From Schizochytrium sp. TIO01 (lineage: Eukaryota > Sar > Bigyra > Thraustochytrida > Thraustochytriidae), in contig SMSO01000014.1 of assembly GCA_004764695.1 (NCBI GenBank), forward strand, positions 1,191,148-1,255,147: a DNA stretch of 64,000 bases, read 5' to 3'. Every line of letters begins with the position of its first letter. The stretch's first letter is position 1. Shown here one piece after another: positions 42,872-53,251 of the stretch. The notes beneath the pieces are model-generated. The model had not been told where the DNA came from and made no database searches. It worked only from the letters and a program-made list of their open reading frames with translations. The position numbers and the translations under genes are program-made.

Positions 42872-45305
42872 ATGTCAGGCACTGCCTCAGTGCTGTCTTC
42901 TCTTGCTGAGGGCCAAGATGTACCTTTGCAGCAGCCACCAGACTTGAGTACTGCAGAGGTTGATCTTCATCAGGTCCTTGAAGTAGCTCGGGAAGGGCTC
43001 TTCGCCGTCGTAGACGCTTGCCCGGTAAGTAATGTTTAGAATCCTCTCAGTGTGGGTTGGGGATGGCATACTCCTCGCACACTCTCGTTCGATTCACTCA
43101 AATTGTAATTTGATTGCATATTTCGAATATTGGAATCTGAGCACTTGGATCTTTACATACGAATGTGAAGGCGACCTGCTTTGGCGATGGAAAATCTTGA
43201 ATCTGACAATCTATCCTGGTGATATTTTGCCGGCTGGTATGCTTGCAACCTATGGCAACATTTTATCTTTTTGATTTTAATTTCTAAATGCGCAGGGGGA
43301 TAAATGTCTCGTTTTTGACCCAAGTGTCGCTGGACCATTAAAGCTAGTGCTAGTAGAAGGCGCATACAAACTTCGTGAGCATGGCGTCGTCAATGTTGAG
43401 GAGCTCAACTGGACGGATCTCGAAGTTTCCTGTGATACAGTGATCTATATTGTACGTCCCGAAGCCAAAATGGCACAACAAATTGCTTCACAAGTTGCTC
43501 AGAGTGGACATCGTTATAAATTCCAGGTTCACTTTGTTCCAAAACGTTCATTTCTTTGCGACCAGATCCTTAGGGACCGTGGTGTTTTTGATCAGCTTAA
43601 AAACAACATGTATGAATACCCCCTCGGCTTCATTCCATATGATACCGATGTGCTTTCTCTTGGCCTAGAGACCTCTTTTGCGCAAGTAAATTTACAGAAA
43701 GATGACTCGTCACTCATGTATGCTGCTCGCGCACTCCTGCAGCTTCAAGACACCCTGGGTCCAGTCCGCAATATACAGGTAAAAGGGGACCAAAGCAAGA
43801 AGGTACTTGACATGATCTTGCGGATGCGTCTTGAAGCCGAGGAAGAGCTTGCAACACAAACATTAGATCGTGAGATGGGGCGTTACTCTGCTGAGAGTGA
43901 TGACGATGAAGATGATCTTCATAGTGAAGATTTCATGTCACGAGATGTTAATGGCTCGAAGCAGCTCGATATGGATAGCCTTTTTGCAGAAATTGATCGA
44001 CTAGGTCCGAACTCGGATCCGCAAGAGCTAGAAGCTGTCTTAAAGAGTGATATCAATTTTGGTACCCGTAAAGCAGCTGCTGCTCAGGGCAGTGGTGCAT
44101 TGGGTCAAATTGATTCTCTTTTGCTTATTGACCGAAATCTTGATCTCGTGACGCCAATGTGTACAGCGCTGACCTACGAATCAATCATTGATAACCTCAT
44201 GGGTATTCGTAATGGCCATGTTATGTTGGATGCAGAGCTTATCGAGCCTTCCACTGCAGCAGCTACCGCAGCTACTGGTCCTTCAGGTAAAGCAGGTTCG
44301 AGAGGCGCAGTGAGACGCCCACCCAAGCTTTCGATGTCACTTAACTCTGCTGATCAGATTTACAAAGATACTCGTGACATGAATATCGATGTTGTGCTGG
44401 GGTTCTTAAATAAGAAAGCTCGGGAAATTAAAGACCACTGGCAGGACGCAAAGGCCGGTAAAGTTGAGGAACTACATAACTATGTGCACACAAGCTTACA
44501 TAACCATGTGCAGGAGAGCCAGCTTTTGCCTCGCCACATCAATATTGTTAATCGCATTCGAGACACTGTATACGACCTTCCCTTTCGTAAAATGTGGATG
44601 GCTGAGCGCGAAATGCTCGAAGGAGGAAATCAAACAAAGTACATTGAAGAATGCATCGCTCGGCAAGAGCCATGGACAAAGGTTCTGCGTCTTGCTTGTT
44701 TGCAATCTCTAGTTTTGAATGGTTTCTCACAAAGTGCATTAGATAACTTGCGACGGAGCATTGTGCAAACCTATGGATTCGAGCTCTTATTTACGTTGGA
44801 GAATCTTGAAAAGCTTGGTATGCTAAAGAAGCGAGGGGCCATGAGTGCTTGGCCTTCGCTTGTCTCAACATTCCGTCTCATTCCTTCTGGCGTTAATGTC
44901 GGAGAACCGGATGATGTGGCGTATGTTACCTCTGGCTATGCTCCTCTGAGTGTTCGCCTTGTAGAGCTTGCGATCCACCCCGGATGGGAGAAGTCGAAGG
45001 ATATAATGAAGCGCTTGCCTGGCCGTACAATTTATAAAGTTAAACAACCTGGTGTGCGCTTTCCGCCTGATGGTCAAGCAGGGTCGTCCGGCACAGAAGG
45101 AATTCGGTCTACTTTTAAGAAGAAGAAAGTTATGCTGGTTTTCTTCACAGGTGGTGTTACATTTGCGGAGATTTCTGCACTCCGTTTTGTATCTCGCCAA
45201 GATGATTGCCCATACCATTTAATTATTGCTTCAACAGCATTCATTAATGACAAGTCGTTCTTGCAGTCCCTCGTCCATGACATTGATAACACCATGCAGC
45301 GCTAA
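42872..45305 (+). CDS. VPS33: VPS33-like Sec1/Munc18 protein (two exons)
   Basis: 720-residue SM protein of the HOPS/CORVET tethers that drives late-endosome/vacuole SNARE assembly. Exon 1 (42872-43024) encodes 51 residues and ends at a complete codon; exon 2 begins GGGGATAAATG (G-D-K) at 43296. The joined N-terminal segment reads GDKCLVFDPSVAGPL and continues into LREHGV, matching the VPS33 start. Later features: a helical N-domain, the SM core patterns LLLIDRNLDLVTPM and LTYESIIDNLMG near 340-360, and the terminal FFTGGVTFAEISALRF region near 680. An acidic insert (about 240-290) and a Gly/Ala/Ser-rich insert (about 370-397) make it longer than VPS33A/B (about 600). A or B type cannot be told. 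Confidence 0.92.
43025..43295 (+). other. Intron in VPS33 gene
   Basis: 271-bp intron, donor CCG|GTAAGT and acceptor GCGCAG|GGGG, phase 0. A reading frame that begins only at 43347 would miss the conserved start; joining exons restores it. Confidence 0.88.
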
Positions 45306-45686
45306 AAATCTTAAGTTAGATTTCTATTTCTTTAGGTTATTCCCCTTGTCAAACTATTGATGTATCTAAAATTGAGAAAATATATCCACAGCAATGCAGA
45401 TATACGCATGAAAGCTAACAGCAAATTATTTAGGAAGATGGAGTAGTTGAGCCGAGTAAAATCCTTGAAAGCCATCGAGTTTCTCTATTCTGTTGACTAC
45501 AATACGTAGGAACATAAAAGTTCGTTCTGATTTAAATACTGTGCCGAGAGTATTATATTATTGTCAGAGTAGCAGAGGCGGTGCGAAGCAAATACGAACT
45601 AAACGAGGCTAAAAACGTACACAATTCCTTTGAAAAGTAAGTTTACTTAAATGGGCTATTTCGTAGTTATAATGTTACTCATCTTT
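45306..45686. other. Convergent 3' spacer after VPS33
   Basis: About 380 bp, AT-rich; no gene recognised. Confidence 0.45.
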
Positions 45687-47024
45687 TTAAATGGCAGGAT
45701 TTCTATGCATATACGGGAGGTTATACGTTGCATCCTTCTTGGTCAATCGAGTGCCCCCGTCCTCCTGAATAGCCACGATACGAGGTGGGGGTACAGCTGC
45801 GATTTCAGCATCTTCTTCAACTGTAACCTCTTCAATCCTTCGGAGTGTGGATTGGCTTGCATCTCCGCCAAGCCGTTCAGCAATCTTTGCAATTGATCGT
45901 GCAGAGTGAATCTGCTTAAGACTTTTCACAGAAGAAGCTGAAAGAATGGATCGTGCCGAAGCAACGCTAACGACCTCATCAACATCAACCCCATTGAGAT
46001 CTGCACGCGTACTTGAGTTCCATTCCGCAACCTTTTCTTCCGCTGCCTGTCGTCGTGCGCGCCATTCCTCACGTATATCAGCGGCGTTTTTGCGAATAAT
46101 ACCAGAACCTCCTGCTGTGAGAAAATCTCGCAATTCTGTTGTAGTTACACTTGCGAGATCGTCCCTATCATACACGTAAGCATGATTTTCACCTTCGCTA
46201 AGTAGATCAGAGCTCTCAGAAAGTTTAGTTTCATCATTGCGTTTCACACGGTCGACTCGAGATTTTGCCGCTTTGAGTGCTGCTCGAACTTCAAGATCAT
46301 TAATGAAGGTGTCAAAATCAAGCTCCATCGCAAAATTCAAAAGGTCTTCAGCTTCGTAATCCTCAAGCTCCTCGACGGCATCCTTAGTCAGAGCCCATTT
46401 GGGTCTGCTCTTTAAGGTTGTTTTCGATCTGCGAGCAGGAATCTCCGCAGACTTCGACTCATGCTGGCTTTTTTCCTCTTCCACTTCTTGCATTTCAGTC
46501 TCAGAGTGATTGTTACGAGCCAAGTGGCCATCAAATTCGAACTTTTGCTCAAATATGTCTTGGTCCTCAAATTCCGGACCTCTGCTAGTGTCTTCTTGCT
46601 CTTTCGTTTCTGATTGGTTATCAGCTCCACGAGGATTGTAGTCTTCACCACGGCGAGCCTTTACTACGCTTTCACGACGAATGCGCCACTTTTCACGTGC
46701 AGCTGCTCGCCGACGCTCTTTGTCCTCTGCTTCACGTTCAATTTCTTCCTGAATAGATACCTTTTGCTTCTGAAGATCAGCAAGAAAACGTCGGTGCTTT
46801 GAGAGTGCTGTATCCTTTTTGCTGCGCTCTACCACAACATTAGGCGGATGACGAATTGGGTTAAGGCCGATTTTTTCAGAAATTCCACATGAAGATTTGA
46901 ATGGTGGAATCGAATTGGTGCTTGTCTTGTATGCTTTCTTAGCTGCACTAGAGACTCCTCCAAATGGCCGATTGCACAGCATCACACCCTTATAGTTGCC
47001 AATAGAGACGCCATTGTCATCCAT
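45687..47024 (-). CDS. Coiled-coil protein of unknown function
   Basis: 445 residues from ATG 47024, in the strong context ACCATGG; a frame-open extension to 47060 has only a TTG and follows a TTTGCAG that could be an intron acceptor, so a short 5' exon is not excluded. The product is charged: a Lys/Arg/Glu-rich helical region near 70-115 (REAEDKERRRAAAREK), disordered acidic centre, further helices near 220-260 and 310-340, Ser/Ala-rich part, and the C-terminus LPYMHRNPA. An N-terminal segment VMLCNRPFGGVS is distinctive. I do not recognise the family; the architecture would fit a centriolar or ciliary protein but that is not shown. Confidence 0.65.
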   Translation of the reverse strand: MDDNGVSIGNYKGVMLCNRPFGGVSSAAKKAYKTSTNSIPPFKSSCGISEKIGLNPIRHPPNVVVERSKKDTALSKHRRFLADLQKQKVSIQEEIEREAEDKERRRAAAREKWRIRRESVVKARRGEDYNPRGADNQSETKEQEDTSRGPEFEDQDIFEQKFEFDGHLARNNHSETEMQEVEEEKSQHESKSAEIPARRSKTTLKSRPKWALTKDAVEELEDYEAEDLLNFAMELDFDTFINDLEVRAALKAAKSRVDRVKRNDETKLSESSDLLSEGENHAYVYDRDDLASVTTTELRDFLTAGGSGIIRKNAADIREEWRARRQAAEEKVAEWNSSTRADLNGVDVDEVVSVASARSILSASSVKSLKQIHSARSIAKIAERLGGDASQSTLRRIEEVTVEEDAEIAAVPPPRIVAIQEDGGTRLTKKDATYNLPYMHRNPAI

Positions 47025-48239
47025 GGTGTTGTGGAGCACACTCTCCAAAAATATCTGCAAAGATGAGACACAAGTCGAACCACGTGCTTAACGAGAGTGT
47101 TGAAGCTTACACCAACCTAACTTTCCCCTGTAGCTTCTCCTAGTTGCAAGGATTGCTTACTTGGCGTGTTCCAGAGTATTTGAATGCCCCTTTCTACAAA
47201 TACAAACCCTTCTTGATATCAAGGTTGGCAGCAACAGCCCTGCGTGCTCTTAGCGAAGTATTGCTTAAATCTCACCTTTGATCCCTTGGCACGAAGCCAC
47301 ACCACCCCACGCTGCGCCAGCAATTGGCCATGCAGTGCCAGCCGGCACGCGCTGTGATGCTAGGCAATTAAACCACGCCTTTTTTTGTCACGCTGAGCTT
47401 TCAAAGGCCACCTGGGGTTCTCACTATTCAATTGTCGGAGAACACATATGTGTTTCTACACTGGTACGCTCACCTCCAGTTTGCTGAGAACGTCACATAC
47501 GTTCCCAGATCCCGCACAAGTACGAGAAGTTGGTGTGTTCTTACTACGTTCCATTCATGGCTTTGGCCGTATTGCATCTTCAATAGTGAGCTCCTTCTCT
47601 TCTTTTACATGTACGTATATGCGCATTGAGATATTTTTTCACTCATGTATTTACGTATCAGCGACTTTTAGTTTTATCCAAAACCCAAGTGTGCGCTGTA
47701 CCGGATCTCTCGAGAACTGGAGCCCATGGAACCCGGATTTCCGAGATTATAGATAAAGAACCAATGAAGAACTTTCGCAGAACTTATCTCTCTTAGTAAT
47801 TTAACTACAAAAATTGCAAAACTGCATCTCATAGAAAGGGCTAAGACCCCATCGCAGACTAACTTATCTCTGTACTTATAGAACTTTATAACCTAGCGAC
47901 TATTCTTCGTATATATGATGTATTATGATTATAATTATTTCGGTCTTTGCAAAGAAGTGGAAGGCTAGGTAAGAAAATGGCACGGCGAAGGAACCACTAA
48001 GCTCCAAACATTACAAGTGAAGCAAACCTACAATACAAGCCAGCAAAGTTCTTCAACTAGACGTTTGGCGTCTTAGCAAGTACTCTTTGGGTGCCTCTCT
48101 AGAGGCAGTTCCATGTACGCAAGTGACGTCGTTGAGTATATCTATGACTGTACTCCCATTATCTACATCGCAGTGGCCTCCCCCAAACAATAAGAGAATC
48201 TCAAATGCTAGATTGGTGACTTCCAACGCGCCTATCCAG
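47025..48239. other. Spacer left of the decayed Fanzor locus
   Basis: No intact gene. Fragments of open frame (for example 47448-47756 on the plus strand) lack signatures. Sequence between 47270 and 47420 is comparatively GC-rich and may belong to a degraded gene, but I cannot identify it. Confidence 0.4.
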
Positions 48240-48496
48240 ACGCCTCCGCCTCTACGCGTACATTGGTGGCGGGGTCGACTTCAAAAGGCCGGGCTTGCGT
48301 GTCCTAAAACCTGGACACATGTGACAGCGGCGGAGTCTGGCAGGTTGTAGTCATACACCGCAACCTCCTTGAGCATCTTCTTCAAAGAAGAAATGCCAAA
48401 CTCGTAGTACACTGCCGAAGTGCACACGCCGGAGACTCCAACACCTTCACCAAAAAGCTCCTTGGCACCATCATCACCTTTGAGGCATCATATCAT
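48240..48496 (-). pseudogene. Decayed coding fragment next to the Fanzor relic
   Basis: Reverse-strand sequence reads as protein for about 70 codons (48490 down to about 48276; for example GEGVGVSGVCTSAVYYEF and KKMLKEVAVYDYNLPDSAA). It then meets TGA; a one-base shift gives a further stretch before another stop. It stops just before the Fanzor start on the other strand. The family is not recognised. It may be part of a gene the element landed in, or a second gene of the element, or unrelated. Its composition and lack of intact ends support decay. Confidence 0.4.
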
Positions 48497-48519
48497 AGAA
48501 AACACGCCGCGCAAAATAG

Positions 48520-49763
48520 ATGGCTACGACACAGCGAGAAAAGAAGAGAGCGCGCGTGAAGGCACACAAGATAACCATAAAGAAGTATAATTTAGTTCGG
48601 GCTAAGAAGATTCGTGTTGATTCAATGAAAGATCAGCACACTCGACTTAAAAAAATGTTTGGCTTTACCAGAAGAGCTTACAAATTGGTGTTGCCTTTCG
48701 TTATAATTTGTCCAAAGATAAAGACGAAGTCGTGGCCCTGCTTCAAAATGCATGAACTACGCAGGATCCTAGAACGAAGCAAGTACTGAAAGACGAAGAA
48801 GGCAATCCTAAAATGGTCGGCGATAGCTATGGAGAAAAGAAAGCAGTGCGCCTTCAAGAAAGAACGGACGCTACTAAATGGGTCTTCGAAGTACCACAAG
48901 CTGTGTGAGATTCAGAAATTATGGACTTTTCCAAAACCCTTGATGCTGGTTGAGTCAAAAACAAGCAATTAGCCCTTTAAAAGGGACTTGACATTTGCTC
49001 TTCTTACAAACTTCGTACAAAGCGTGATAAAACCCAGATTTTCGAGGTCGGCTCACGCCACTGGAGTAGTAGGAATAGCAAAACCGCAAATTGCCTAGGT
49101 CACGTTTACTTCTGCATTTTCCATGAAGGAAATGCCACGGTCAGAAGATAAGGCTCCCAATGCGCACCATTGTACCATATCCTTGGACCCAGGAGTACGT
49201 TGATTTCATATCATATACGATGCTGATGGCAGAGCCATTGAGTGGAGCACAAGGGGAAGATAAAAAAACCATATTCTTTCTCAATCGCCGCGCCGACAAA
49301 ATCCAAGGCAAAATGGCTCGAAAGAAAATCGGCAAAACTGCCTTGAGACTTGCATGCCTACGCGCACTCCTCAAAATCAAGAACAAGGCCCCCGAGATTC
49401 ACCGCAAGCTTGCACTTTGGCTTTGTGAAAACTACTGTGTCATCCTTTTGCCTAAATTTGAAACCTCCCTTCCAGATGGTCAACAAGACGAATCAAAGCA
49501 AGACAGTTCGAATGATTTGTCGTTGGGGCCACTTTAGTTTCCGTCAAACGTTCATTCGCAAAGCCAAGTTTTTCCCCTGGTGTGAACTTTATATTTGCCA
49601 AGAGGATTACACTCTAAAAACATGTAATGAATGTGGTACCATCCTCACCAAGCTCGGAACATCCAAGGTTTTCCAATGCCCCAAATGCAAGCACGTAGTC
49701 GATCGGGATATGCACGCCGCCAGAGACATCCATTTGCGCTACCTATCCAAGGACATGATTTAA
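48520..49763 (+). pseudogene. Decayed Fanzor (TnpB-like RNA-guided nuclease)
   Basis: Relic of a Fanzor-family gene, the eukaryotic relatives of TnpB/Cas12. The N-terminal part (from ATG 48520) has RLKKMFGFTRRAY, the typical TnpB/Fanzor entry. At about 48690 the frame shifts, and a family-like middle (for example RLQERTDATKWVFEVPQ near 48850) continues with several stops. RuvC-I is read as LDPGVR at 49183-49200, with a TGA just after. RuvC-II is FETS near 49460 in another frame. The C-terminal frame (about 49470-49763) carries TC-x2-C and C-x2-C zinc-ribbon cysteines and RuvC-III DRDMHAARDIHLR. All three catalytic acids remain identifiable, but at least three frames and five stops separate them. 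It is not expected to encode an active enzyme unless introns or assembly errors explain the breaks. Confidence 0.85.
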
Positions 49764-50568
49764 GAATTGTCTTTGAGTCGCGATATAGTTTTTACAACCC
49801 GCGATTGGGCCTTGGCCCTATTTTGTTACCATCGGAAATGCAAGTTTTGTAAATTTTATAGGTTAAATTCTAAGTGTTCATCATGTTTTCACTACTTGTT
49901 TACTTACTCATAGTCAACAACCTAGAGTCCGAATCAACTAGCGAATCAACCGATTTCAAGATGAATCAATGAGCGAATCAAACTCGATACAAATATGTTC
50001 CACCCAAACGCATAGGTCAGCACAGAGTGGCATCAATCAGTTCATGGTGTGATAAATATCCACTGTTTGTACAGCTCCTCCTCCCCTCGTGTGCCATCGG
50101 ATCGGCCCAGTGGATCACGCATTGGATCAACCATTCTACTATCATGCATCTATGAATGAGATCGATGATACGCGAAATCCAATAACCTATTTGCAATTTC
50201 CCTCTGCAAGTGGAGAAAGCCCCTCCGCAAGTACATCATATCCACAACAAGTGGAGCAAACCTCCGGAGAAGTAGGTTAAAGGGATTTAAAACCAACCAA
50301 ACAACTTCTCAGAGTTTGTAATAAAGTAAAGGGAGAAGAAGAAGACAGAGAAGACAAAGAGAGAGGTAAAATAATTAAAAATCAATTGAGTGAATGAATG
50401 AATGAATGAATGAATGAATGAATGAATGAATAAGTCAATGAATGAATCAATGGGATAAAAAAATTGGCAAAACAGTCAATCACTCAACGAGCGCCCTTCC
50501 GTCTCGGTCGGACGCCTCTCCGCCTGCCGCTGCTCGCGCTGCCTCCGCCGCTGCCGCCTGCCGCCGCA
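49764..50568. other. Spacer and 5' region of RIOX gene
   Basis: About 800 bp without a credible gene. It carries a TGAA microsatellite and a frame that runs on from 50464 without an ATG until the RIOX start. Confidence 0.5.
50391..50430. repeat. (TGAA)n microsatellite
   Basis: About ten TGAA units lie 140 bp upstream of the RIOX start, probably within the 5' UTR or promoter. Confidence 0.85.
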
Positions 50569-52692
50569 ATGAAGAAGTCGAGGCCAGACTTCGCGGGCGA
50601 CGTCTCCCAGGGCACGCGCCAGCCCGGCCGGAGCCGCACGGAGGGTACGGACTCCATCTCGTGGCTGCTGGGCCCTCTGGTCTCTCCGGAGCACTTCATC
50701 GAGAGCGTCTGGCAGAAGGAGGCGCTTCACGTGTCCCGCGTGGACCTCGCTGCCAAGGAGGACGAGGAAGCACAGGCGGTTGAGGACGCACGCGCCGCCG
50801 CCTCCTCCTCCGCCGCAGCCTTTGCCGCGTCCGCCGCAGGAGGCTCGGCGTCCACGGCGACGTCCTCTGGTGCCTTCAGGCGCGGCAGCCGCAAGCGCAA
50901 GGGGAAAAGGGCTGTACAGTCTGCGCAGAGTTTTCAGAACACAAATTCAAAGGCTGGCGCAGAAGACGATGAGGACGGAGAGCACAAGCTCCCGGACGAC
51001 CTTGCGTCAAGATTGTTTAGCGTGGAGGATTTAATTGCACTGGTGAAGACGAATGAGTTTGTGTATGGAAGGGACCTGAATGTTGTGACGTGTGCAGATG
51101 GGAAGACCAAAGAGGTGGTCCACGAGGAAGGAGCGCCAGTGACGGAGAAGTCTATGAGGGCACACCTGAGGTCGTCCACGGTGCAGTTCTTTCAACCACA
51201 GAGGTATGTAAACGCGCTGTGGAAGCATATGGCAAGCTTAGAGGCGGATTTCGACGCTCTATGGGGAGCGAACGTGTACATCACGCCGCCATTGACGCAA
51301 GGACTCGCTCCTCATTACGATGATGTAGATGTCTTTGTGTTGCAGTGTGCTGGGGAGAAACGCTGGTTTGTGCACGATGCAGCAGAACCCTATCAAGTTC
51401 TGGCCATGGAGTACTCTGAGGATCTCCAGCGTCTTGGAAAGAAGCGTATGGAGGTCGTTCTACGCCCAGGTGACCTGCTCTACCTTCCCCGAGGAACGAC
51501 GCACTATGCCAAGGCGGAAGGCAATGAACACTCCGTCCACATCACACTTTCCACGCACCAGAACCTCACATACTACAACTTCCTCGAGTCTGCTTTCTCC
51601 AAGATTCTCGACGCTGCTGCATCTTCAGAAGTTAAATTTCGCCGTGGTCTCCCCGTAGGATATCTCGGGGGCAACGGCACGCTGGGCAAGGCTAACTGCA
51701 TCGGCCCTGGCCGTAAGATGCTCTCAATGTCCTCTGAGCTGCTGCACTGGATTGCAGACGAAATGGCGAACGCAGACCCTAACGAAAGTGGCAGCGTCGC
51801 AGAAGCCTTCCACGAAACGGTGGACGACTTTGCAGCCGACTTCATGATGGGTCGTCTCCCACCATTTGCGCAAACTGCCAGGGAAAATCCGCCTGTGGTT
51901 CTTCGGCTCACGGATAAGGTCCGTGTGTTGGACCCTCGTTATATTCTCGCACGCATCATTGATCCTGAAGACGATCAGGAGGGAAGTGGAGATGAAGAAG
52001 ACGGCGAGGAAGATGAAGAAGACATGGAGATGGGGGGAGACGACGAAGAGCAGACTGAGAGTAAAACTGCATCAACGGAGCCTGCTGTGACGGCAACCAC
52101 GGCCGCGAGCAATGGGGCAGCTGAGGCTTCAGAAACAGCCACGACCGCAGCAGCCAATGGAACCAACGCTCCTCAGCAGCAAACTGAAGGCAACGCAGAA
52201 GTAGGCCCCTCCGCTGGTGGTGAGGATGAGGGCGAGGAAGACGACGCAACACACACGAATGGAAACGGTCACAACACCAGGGATAATGAAGATGATGAGG
52301 AAGCATCAGATGGAGACGAAAACGCAGATGATGAAGAAGAAGATGATGATGAGGAAGGCGAAGATGATGATGAGGAGGACGAAGATGACGAACATGTCTT
52401 ACGTGTGTACTTTTCTCACGCTAACCGTCGCGAGGACCATATGGGCGCGCCAGTGCCTCTCTCAAAGGATCAGTTTCTTGATGTGCCATCAAACTCTGGA
52501 ATGCAGGAACTTTTGGGAAAGTTGTTCGCTGCTTACCCCTCTTCAGTGGCTGTAAAAGATCTCTTGAAAGATCCCGAGACAGCTCTCAAGCTGTCACAGT
52601 CACTTTTGGACCGCGGTGCGGTTGTGGTGCAGAACCGTGCATCTCAGGGATCTTCATCATCCTCATCTACGGCCTCTTCCTCATCCACATAA
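50569..52692 (+). CDS. RIOX1/2-like JmjC ribosomal oxygenase
   Basis: 707 residues from ATG 50569; the frame is open upstream but has no ATG there. JmjC-type Fe(II)/2-oxoglutarate oxygenases of the NO66/MINA53 group hydroxylate histidines of ribosomal proteins in the nucleolus. Visible: a cupin fold with HYD (His249, Asp251), the likely third ligand in NEHSVHITL near His321, and a KRW 2-oxoglutarate-side motif. The helical dimerisation and winged-helix-like C-terminal part has the RVYFSHANRRED region near 615-630. An Asp/Glu-rich tract (about 465-620) splits the C-terminal part, longer than in human NO66 (641 residues). The N-terminus is Ala/Arg-rich and low in complexity. RIOX1 versus RIOX2 is not resolved. 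The open frame is uninterrupted. Confidence 0.9.
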   Translation: MKKSRPDFAGDVSQGTRQPGRSRTEGTDSISWLLGPLVSPEHFIESVWQKEALHVSRVDLAAKEDEEAQAVEDARAAASSSAAAFAASAAGGSASTATSSGAFRRGSRKRKGKRAVQSAQSFQNTNSKAGAEDDEDGEHKLPDDLASRLFSVEDLIALVKTNEFVYGRDLNVVTCADGKTKEVVHEEGAPVTEKSMRAHLRSSTVQFFQPQRYVNALWKHMASLEADFDALWGANVYITPPLTQGLAPHYDDVDVFVLQCAGEKRWFVHDAAEPYQVLAMEYSEDLQRLGKKRMEVVLRPGDLLYLPRGTTHYAKAEGNEHSVHITLSTHQNLTYYNFLESAFSKILDAAASSEVKFRRGLPVGYLGGNGTLGKANCIGPGRKMLSMSSELLHWIADEMANADPNESGSVAEAFHETVDDFAADFMMGRLPPFAQTARENPPVVLRLTDKVRVLDPRYILARIIDPEDDQEGSGDEEDGEEDEEDMEMGGDDEEQTESKTASTEPAVTATTAASNGAAEASETATTAAANGTNAPQQQTEGNAEVGPSAGGEDEGEEDDATHTNGNGHNTRDNEDDEEASDGDENADDEEEDDDEEGEDDDEEDEDDEHVLRVYFSHANRREDHMGAPVPLSKDQFLDVPSNSGMQELLGKLFAAYPSSVAVKDLLKDPETALKLSQSLLDRGAVVVQNRASQGSSSSSSTASSSST

Positions 52693-53251
52693 ACTCTTGC
52701 ATTCGGTCTGCTTACAAACAACACCCCATATCTTTACGTTATAAGAAGTATGGAATATGTAGTAATTTGCTGGAACCTAACTATTCTTTGCTTCTTTCTA
52801 GAGATTGGAAGTAGCTGCCTAGCCCAGGCGTCATTTCGCATCAATAGGTTCATTGCCGTTCATTTTACTCACTTTGACAACTTGATACAATAAAACAATT
52901 TTTAGAACTGCCTCGTTTAGTCTTCATAAATAGAAATGCCAAGTTGAGAGCTTTGTTTAGCAACTTGAGGAATGGTATTTATATCAAATCCTACCTACTA
53001 AGTTAGTTACTTGAACGAACAATACATACTAAGTAGAGCAAATATCACTAGCGCAGTAGCCGCTGCCACTTTTAGGTTGATGCGTGTCTACATTTGTGAT
53101 TATTTATATTTAGCAACGCTGACAAAATGGCATTCGCTCAAACATCAGACGAATAGCTGCAATATTAAAAAGGATGCAACAGTAGTCCAAGAAACAAGAT
53201 TTAGGAATGATGACAAAGAAGTTCTCCATGGTATATTACTAAAGCTAACAG
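52693..53251. other. Convergent 3' spacer between RIOX and bZIP genes
   Basis: About 560 bp, AT-rich; AATAAAA near 52890 may be a polyadenylation signal. No gene seen. Confidence 0.45.

Noticed and set aside
47448-47756. Plus-strand open frame of 102 codons left of the Fanzor relic
   Set aside because: Poor codon texture, no motif and no orthologous pattern; the frame begins in unrelated sequence.
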